Below are positions 5,385-5,619 of a stretch of DNA of 5,619 bases, piece by piece. Source of the DNA: Pseudomonadota bacterium (GTDB lineage: Bacteria > Pseudomonadota > Alphaproteobacteria > Rhizobiales > Xanthobacteraceae); assembly GCA_021779635.1 (NCBI GenBank), contig JAJYAH010000338.1:1780-7398 (forward strand). The letters run 5' to 3'. The notes under the pieces were generated by a model. It did no database searches. It was not told the origin of the DNA and saw nothing but the letters and a program-made list of their open reading frames with translations. Position 1 is the first letter of the stretch. Each line of letters starts with the position of its first letter. The position numbers were made by a program, and so were the translations under genes.

Positions 5385-5619
5385 GCCCCCCCGCCGCTAG
5401 CAATCCGCGGACGCGTTCCACGTCACGACGAAGCGCCGCACGCGAAAAATTCGCATCCCAATTATACTCCAAGGTCACCGCGCTGGGCGACGAAAAGCAT
5501 AAAAGGCGTTCTAGAAGCTCGAAAACAATGCTTGGCGCGGGCTCGGTGTGATCATCCCAGTGCATTCCCGATTGTTTACGAAATCCCGAAATATGGACTT
5601 CGACCACCCGATCCAGTGG
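5374..5619 (-). CDS. DUF692/MNIO multinuclear iron enzyme, C-terminal part (cut by right edge)
   Basis: This family (MbnB, TglH, ApyH, BufB relatives) uses two or three iron ions and oxygen to modify Cys, Asp or other residues of peptides in the cytoplasm. Only the last 81 residues are inside the window; the frame is open to the edge. The visible part fits the C-terminal end of the TIM barrel: DRVVEVHISGF (residues 3-13), WDDH (21-24) in place of the family's D-x-H metal pair, and VTLEYNWDANF (about 45-55) carrying the late conserved Glu. The ligand residues expected in this part appear kept, so the enzyme is probably active. The apparent GTG start at 5605-5607 is only an internal Val. Its end overlaps the start of the partner gene by 8 or 11 bases, with a G-run just before. 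The extent beyond the edge is unknown; the family call is based on the motif set and the RiPP context. Confidence 0.8.
   Translation of the reverse strand, partial: PLDRVVEVHISGFRKQSGMHWDDHTEPAPSIVFELLERLLCFSSPSAVTLEYNWDANFSRAALRRDVERVRGLLAAGGLGG
5386..5392 (-). repeat. Seven-G homopolymer at the MNIO/partner junction
   Basis: Seven G on the coding strand code for the Gly-Gly near the MNIO end, just before the overlapping start of the partner gene. With one G less, the MNIO frame would run without a stop into the partner frame. That makes this tract a possible slippage point or a place where a sequencing error could hide a fusion. Confidence 0.6.

Overview
The window looks like an accessory region of a proteobacterial chromosome or plasmid. 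An IS1634-type transposase end of a kind common in Rhizobiales and Burkholderiales sits at the left edge, and GC-rich ends flank an AT-richer block. The exact taxon cannot be read from the sequence. All supported genes lie on the minus strand, so transcription runs from right to left.

The main content is a RiPP-like (ribosomally made, post-translationally modified peptide) operon that enters from beyond the right edge. In transcription order it holds: (1) the C-terminal 81 residues of a DUF692/MNIO multinuclear iron enzyme; (2) a 274-residue protein overlapping it, probably the MNIO partner, with a PqqD/RRE-like C-terminal domain; (3) a 672-residue radical SAM enzyme with an N-terminal B12-binding-type domain and a second PqqD-like C-terminus; (4) a 127-residue protein with an acidic, repeated tail, the best precursor candidate; (5) a 351-residue ATP-grasp ligase of the graspetide (microviridin maturase) type; (6) an unrecognised 98-residue protein. 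A candidate terminator follows, then the 5' end of an IS1634-type transposase gene running off the left edge.

Inferred joint role: the ATP-grasp enzyme would join Asp/Glu side chains to Lys/Ser/Thr/Tyr side chains in the acidic tail of the 127-residue protein. The radical SAM enzyme would carry out a carbon-centred change such as methylation. The MNIO and its partner would oxidise a residue. The precursor has no cysteine, so the MNIO would have to act on another residue, for example Asp. Having all three modifying chemistries around one Asp-rich, cysteine-free precursor is the most notable point of the window. No transporter, protease or regulator is visible here. The right part of the cluster is cut off.
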